From Takakia lepidozioides (Eukaryota; Streptophyta; Takakiopsida; Takakiales; Takakiaceae), in assembly GCA_030704615.1 (NCBI GenBank), contig CM060734.1:24738001-24802000 (forward strand): 64,000 nucleotides of DNA, in the 5' to 3' direction. The position numbers were made by a program, and so were the translations under genes. Positions 58,842 to 64,000 of this stretch are shown piece by piece (position 1 is the stretch's first letter; each line of letters starts with the position of its first letter). Under the pieces are notes generated by a model. That model had not been told where the DNA came from, did no database searches, and saw nothing but the letters and a program-made list of their open reading frames with translations.

Positions 58842-59973
58842 ATACTCAGAGCGTGATTCAAAAAGATATAAAGCATCCATGTCAAAGTATCAGGAAGAAC
58901 ACTTCCGAGCTCCTGTTACTTGTTATGAGGCTGATGTGGTGGCCACTTACAAACAATTAATACGACATATGCCCCCGAAAGAAGATCCTACAATCGGATG
59001 ACACCTATTCTTGCAGCCGATTCGAGGCAATCCCCAAACCAATGTAAGTATTATAGAGCTTCCCATCATAGTTAAAATTAAGGTATGATAAACATTGCAT
59101 TAACGTAGCGTGTTGCCCTCACCCTCATAGTGGAGTTAGTTAATATCCGATCGTTGTGTTTTGGATTTGCAGGCCTGGTTCAACAGAAATAACATTGGAG
59201 TGAAGGTTCTTACGGCTTGGACCAAGAATATGTTGGCTCTTGTTGGATCGAACGGTGTCTACACTAATAAAAGTCCAAGGTATGCAACAATTCAACGAAT
59301 GATTCAAGCGGGAGTGCCAACTCAGGTGGGCATGTCTATCTCTGGACACAAGAATGAAAATTCTTATCGATGGTACGACCAGTCTTTGGAGGTACAGAAA
59401 ATGGCAGCAATGCAAATCATTGCGGAACCCTTCAAGGATGACAAACGCCGTAAGTTCGAAGAAGTGTTTCAGGAACTAGATGCTAGGGGTATCCATAATG
59501 AGCTAAGAGATCATGATAAGCTTCCTATCAGCTTACAGAAGTCTGAAGATCAGCCAAGTGGATCGGCCAATGTTAGCCACACAGAAGTAAATCAGGCGGT
59601 CACCAACGAAGTCAATCAGACTGAAGGTAGTCAAACCATTGCCACCATGAACGACGATCTTGCTGATATTGTGGATTTTGACTGTATGATGATGAAAAAA
59701 TGGCCAGAAGGTGGGGCACATCTTGGTTGTCGGATTGAGAACTCCAGATTTGAAAGTACCAAAATCGGTACATCATTCAATAATTGTCATAATTGCACCT
59801 TCAATATCTCGTTGGATGTGAACAGTCTGCAGGAATTTTATCCAAGCAGAAGTGATTCAGATTTTACACGGGCCAAGAGCTATGTAGATATGGCAAATAG
59901 ACTTGCTGATAGAAGACAAGTTGTGCTGATAGAAGTACTTGCAACAGATCACAAATGTGAGGACTACTTGTAA
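58842..59973 (+). pseudogene. Crypton-like tyrosine recombinase, 3' half with catalytic R/H/Y region
   Basis: Exons 58842-59043 and 59173-59973. The first reads YSERDSKRYKASMSKYQEEH, APVTCYEADVVATYKQLIRH, then after TGA (58999-59001) HLFLQPIRGNPQTN, matching the family's middle (partner of the FYLQPL motif). The second has WFNRNNIGVKVL and the catalytic block: SPRYATIQRMIQAGVPTQVG, SISGHKNENSYRWYDQS. This fits the R...GHK...Y signature of tyrosine recombinases. A C-terminal extension with NNCHNCTFNISLD follows. The 58842 exon needs two preceding bases while exon 3 at 51283 offers one, so at least one exon, which should hold the first catalytic Arg, is missing. Confidence 0.8.
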
Positions 59974-60759
59974 TGATCGAAGGTTGCTCTAAACATTATA
60001 TTGTGCTAACTTTCTCTAAGAGCAGTGAACTGGAGTGCACATGTGCTATTTTGAGCATTCAATGAAGTATCATTTCCATGCTATAAGATGTGTACAACCA
60101 TAATCACATTAGTTAGAGGTGTCGAAATCAGTCCTAGTAAGTGGTGGCATGACATAAACTACCAGAACTGAAAAAGTCGTCAAAAGGTGGCCACCAGATT
60201 ATGACGGTAGATTATGGCATATAATCTGACGCCGAAAAGGCCAGAATTTCGAGCCAAAGCAAATCACGTGATGGGTGATATATCAAGAATCTCAGCCATT
60301 GCACTTGCAAGTGTCTGTATCGGTTTACACTAGACATAGGATAGGAGTTTAATGCGCGCGTCTGAGGCTTGCCGTTACGATCCCCGGAGCTAACCGGAGG
60401 ACCCCGTGGGCCGGCGGTCAAATCCCCACCCCTGCTTCCCTCGTGTATGCTTCACGCCCATTTGGGGTCCCACGCTCCATGTTCCCGCCCCGCCGCTCCC
60501 CTGTTCCCGCTCCTCCGCTCCTTTGTTATTGGAGCGGCGAAGCTGTAAAACAGGGGAGCAATATCACAAGGGAGCCGAGAGTAGTAATAGGGGAGCGGTA
60601 ACAGGGGAGCGGCGGAGCAATAACACAGGGGAGCAAGGAGAACAGGGAAAGTAGACCAGTCATGGTTAACTGAAAGAATCAGCTGCTGATTACAGACCAA
60701 AAACAATCCGCTAAGGCATAAACCTAAGAACCAAGTTCTACCATCTATGCCAACAACCC
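59974..60759. other. Intergenic, with GGGAGCGG-type simple repeats
   Basis: 3' flank of the recombinase gene. From 60480 to 60650 short units of ggggagcgg/ccgctccc recur on both strands. No gene seen. Confidence 0.6.
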
Positions 60760-62768
60760 GAAGAGCTGTTTGGAATGCGCCAGCGCACACTTCCACTGGG
60801 ATCCTGGAGCTCTTCTTTGCAAGCAAGTAAGACAGCTTATTAGGAACTTCATATGGGGAGCCCCCTCGGTGGGTCATAATCGTAGGGCCCTTATCTCCTG
60901 GGAGAAGATCTGTATGAGTAAGAAGCATGGTGGTTTGGGCATTCTCGACTTTGAATCTCATCCTTGCCAAATGGATTCCTCGTTCTCTGATGAACCCGAA
61001 GACTCCCTGGTCATGGCTCCTCCGAGACTACATGTCTTCTGCCATTCCTTCCACCTCCCCCCTTTGGCTCCCCTTCTTCGTTGGGTGATGCAAGGTGGAA
61101 AATCTAATTCCAAACTACTGTGTGGCTCGGCAGCGTGGGCTGCAATCTGGAAAGCCTGGCATGATATGAGACAGTTCCTCACACAGATCTCTCATTCAAA
61201 ATAAAGATGAAGATCTGAGACAACCTCTCTTTGGAAATTTTAATGACGACAGCGAGTCCTTGGTTATCTACTTTGCCCGTTGGGCACACTGGGAAAGCGC
61301 TGGGATTTCCACATACGCTAATATCTAGTCTCATAGTGCACAGGATCTCCTTCCCTTCAGCAATTCACCACAATGGTGGGAAGCAGGAGAGCTCGACTAT
61401 TTGGCCCAACTATCCTGGCTGACATGTCTCCCAACTGGTTTGCCCTGATGAGAGAGCAGGTTGTCACCACAGCCTCCTGGCATAGATGTCTACCTCCCAC
61501 AATATGTCATGCCATGTTTGTTTTCTCGGAATCACAGATCTCTTGCAAAGGTATTGGTTTTGTCAGCATTTAGGATAGGCTTAGCCCCCTGTCATCCTGT
61601 GTTGAAATTCCTGCAAGAAACAGTTTGGTTCAAATCAGAGTGGCGGACTCTATCTCGGGCAAGGTAGATCCAATCCCCCCTCTGGCTGGTTGGTGGGATT
61701 GGCTCTCTAAGGTAGACCTTTTCTGGTTCGGTGGCAAACCGTTGGTAGACCCACCTTTTGACCCCGGGGAATGGAGATGGATCAAAGAAGAAAGATCCAT
61801 TTTTTGATTACTTGGCCAAGCTGGGATACTCCATGCTACATCTTTCTTTGATCAATAAACGGAAAAAGAAGTGGAGGGGTATCTTAGATCCTGGCACGGA
61901 CTGGGCAGCAGTCTGGAAGGATATATGGCTGAAACACCTCTTTGCAAAAGCTTCGAGCTTTCTTTGGAGACTGGCCCACAGAATCCTCCCTTTTGGAGCT
62001 TACATGTCAGATGACCCTCCTCTTCTCTGCAAAATGTGTTATGTTTCACCCTGGAGCACGGCCTCTTTCATTGTTGTTTTGCTACGACTGTTTGGTCTAG
62101 AATTCGTGCTTTCTACGCTCCTTGGAAAATTGTACATTCCAATTTGGTCTCTATTCACTTGCTGAATTTGCAAGGAAGGAACATCTGGCACAGGTGCCAT
62201 GTCTGGTCTTCCATTCGCTCTCTCACTCTCTAGCATATTTGGAAATCCAGGTGTGCTAAGTGGTATGAGGGAGATTACCCTTGTCTGAGAGCGGTTCTTA
62301 AGATGATCTTTTTTTATTCATGGGTTGAGGGGAAAAAGGCTTGTGGGGGGGGGGGGTGCGGTGAGGTTGCAGCTCATTGCAGATGTTCTAAAGAGAAACG
62401 GGCCACGTTACTTCAAGAACTCGATTCTTCGTGGGGTTGGCGAGACATCATCTGTACCAGAAGTGGGGACAAATGCTCTTTCCACCCTGCGGTCCCCGAC
62501 CAATGGTGGCCCCTCTAATCCCTGGCTCTTGACTTCGAAAAAGACATTAACTGGAAACATAGGAAGAACAGGAACTCCAAAATTAAAGCTCACTTGAATT
62601 TTGAGGCCCTCATTAGGTTCCGGTTTTTGCTGCTATGGTCTCCTCTGCTTTTCTTAGCTCTGCAGGTTATGTCAATTTTTCCCTTTGTTGAACTTTCTGG
62701 TTCTTGAGTTCTCTTCTGCAGGTCTATGGTGGAAGTGTGCGCTGGCGCACACTTCCAAACAGCTCTTC
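60760..62768. mobile_element. 2.0-kb TIR-bounded unit enclosing a LINE fragment
   Basis: Left end 60760-60795 and right end 62731-62768 are inverted copies of about 38 bp starting gaagagctgtttggaa and containing the palindromic tgcgccagcgca core; the left copy lacks three bases. The interior is mostly LINE ORF2 3' sequence (60800-62240). No transposase is present and no target duplication is clear. Confidence 0.6.
60800..62240 (+). pseudogene. LINE ORF2 C-terminal fragment
   Basis: Reads KQVRQLIRNFIWGAPSVGHN, SWEKICMSKKHGGLGILDFE, then in changing frames KPLVDPPFDPGEWRWIKEER, WAAVWKDIWLKHLFAKASSF, LWRLAHRILPFGAYMS and a zf-RVT-like CKMCY with a downstream HC..FA motif. It matches the C-terminal third of the LINE at 20.2-21.4 kb. 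The reverse transcriptase core is absent. Many frame breaks. Confidence 0.85.
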
Positions 62769-63700
62769 TAGTTATGTCAATTTTCCCTTTGTTGAACTTT
62801 GTGGTTCTTGAGTTCTCTTCTGCAGGTCTGTGGTGGAAATGTGCGCTGGCGCACACTTCCAAACAGCTCTTTCCATTTTTCCCTTTGATGACCTTTCTGG
62901 TTTGTTCTCAATTTCGCTGTCGTGCGTCAAAGCACTGTGCTCTGAGACTGCCCAGAGGTCGCTGATTTTAGTCATATGTGGAAGTAGCAGCAGCCCATAG
63001 AGGCAGCTGACAGACCAGGGTAATGGCTTCCAAAGCATGGATATGTTTTGGCTATGTAGAAGATGCACCAGCCCGCAAGGTTTTTCATCTGACTTTCTTT
63101 TATGCTTTATTCTACTTCCAATGAAAGCTGACTGCGTCAACGCGCGTGTCAAAGCTTGGTTCATATAGCTTTGTGGGAGTCACAAGTGCATATACAGTGA
63201 CAACATTGATTTTTTATGGTATCTAGAACGGGCGAGCAGCCTCCCGTGATTTTCTTTTGTTCCCGTCTTTGCTATGATATCCAGCCTTTGTCACCGGGCG
63301 TCAACGCAATGTGCTGTAAGGTAGCCTAGATCGTGGATATTCTTCATACGAAGAAGTGTCAGCAGACCCCAAGAAAATCTCTGTCACGCAGCCCAGCCCC
63401 TGGCATGGAATGGCACAGAGAATGGTTTCATTTCAGTTTTGGAGTCTCTTTAAAGTCTCGTCCATTCTGCTGTGAATTCCAGTTTTGAAATGGCGCAGAG
63501 ATGGTTTCATTTCAGTCTTCAGTTCTCTTTTAAGTCTCATTTCTTTTCATTTCATTTCAGGTGGTGGAAGTGTGCGGTGGCGCACACTTCCAAACAGCCC
63601 TACGAGTTTTCTTCATTTTTTCCTGTTTCAAACTTTCTGGTTTTGAGTTCTCTATTGCAGGTCTGTGGTGGAAGTGTGCGGTGGCGCACACTTTCAAACA
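62660..63700 (+). repeat. Four repeats carrying a 26-bp palindrome
   Basis: Palindromes of the form ggaagtgtgcg(c/g)tggcgcacacttcc occur at 62731-62756, 62835-62860, 63566-63591 and 63670-63695 (stem 12 bp in the first). Each follows a shared lead-in with ctttctggtt, ttgagttctct and gcaggtctgtggt. Units are about 103 bp apart within each pair, and the pairs about 830 bp apart, so a tandem pair seems to have been duplicated. Confidence 0.85.
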
Positions 63701-64000
63701 CGGCATCTCCTTTCATTCACGAGGTGCTATGTGAGGCCTGGTCTGTCTTCTTTACGATTTTAAAGCATCTCTTTCCAAGCATGATCAGATCAGATCTGTT
63801 CCGTTCTGATCTAATATGACATATCTCTCCTGTCCAGTCATGATTTATGTTTGTTTTCCTGATTGCTAGTGTGACTGGAAATTTTAAAAAAAAAAAAAAC
63901 AAGTCGGAGGGGGCGGAGCAATGAACATCGCTCCGCAATACGCGGTGAGGGGAGTGAGGTCTTAGCCGTAGTTGCAAGTCCCCCCGAGCTGTTGACGAAC
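63701..64000. other. No gene seen
   Basis: Contains gatcagatcagatctg/ctgatct palindromic sequence (63784-63814) and an A-run (63885-63899). No coding signal. Confidence 0.5.

Noticed and set aside
60360-60435. Possible tRNA or SINE with ggtcaaatcccc
   Set aside because: The B-box match is weak, no proper A box or cloverleaf forms, and no target duplications are seen.
62660-63700. CRISPR-like array (repeated palindromes)
   Set aside because: Repeats are few, irregularly spaced and embedded in longer similar units; spacers are not unique and the genome is a plant's.

Overview
This is nuclear DNA of a land plant. The genes have many GT-AG introns, and the window holds plant Mediator, plastid-targeted and copper-chaperone genes, PLS-type PPR debris, LINE, SINE and Ty3/gypsy remains. 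The PPR style, a Crypton-like tyrosine recombinase gene and a LINE-type 2A-like motif make me favour a seed-free plant such as a fern. That placement is inference; nothing here proves the species.

Layout. 0-3 kb: a LINE ORF1 remnant (- strand) split by a SINE with target-site duplications, then two small inverted-repeat elements. 3.4-5.1 kb: a CCH/ATX1-type copper chaperone (- strand). 7.9-9.9 kb: a decayed LINE reverse transcriptase. 10.4-13.3 kb: a graveyard of PPR fragments mixed with two importin-beta fragments on opposite strands. 13.3-28 kb: repeats (a family seen twice, at 14-16.3 and 25-27.9 kb), a LINE ORF1-like region with a strand-asymmetric C-rich tract, two gypsy pol fragments in opposite orientations and a LINE ORF2 with a damaged active site. 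29.3-30.1 kb: an SCA7 (ataxin-7/Sgf73-like) domain coding region. 30.6-31.7 kb: an unusual cluster of perfect hairpins.

34.6-49.4 kb is the gene-rich core. It holds a complete 11-exon MED33/REF4 Mediator gene (-), a divergent 13-exon plastid class I fructose-bisphosphate aldolase (+) that carries one in-frame TGA, and a two-exon plastid-targeted protein of unknown function (-) that converges on the aldolase. A TIR mini-element sits in the shared MED33/aldolase promoter region.

50-60 kb: a Crypton-like (DUF3504-type) tyrosine recombinase gene (+), broken by an antisense Ty3/gypsy element. That element has one 850 bp LTR flanked by a purine tract on one side and a primer-binding site on the other, plus a large Gln-rich coiled-coil ORF in the env position. 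The recombinase exon that should carry the first catalytic Arg is missing. 60-64 kb: a 2.0 kb TIR-bounded unit enclosing a LINE 3' fragment, then repeated 26-bp palindromes.

The genes do not form an operon or pathway. The most unusual parts are the plant tyrosine recombinase with its nested retroelement, the SCA7 protein, and the hairpin and palindrome arrays. Several nonsense codons look like C-to-T changes (CGA/CAA/CAG to TGA/TAA/TAG), as expected from decay of methylated cytosines. Exon borders were read by eye from GT/AG sites, reading frame and remembered family sequences; no alignment or transcript was available.
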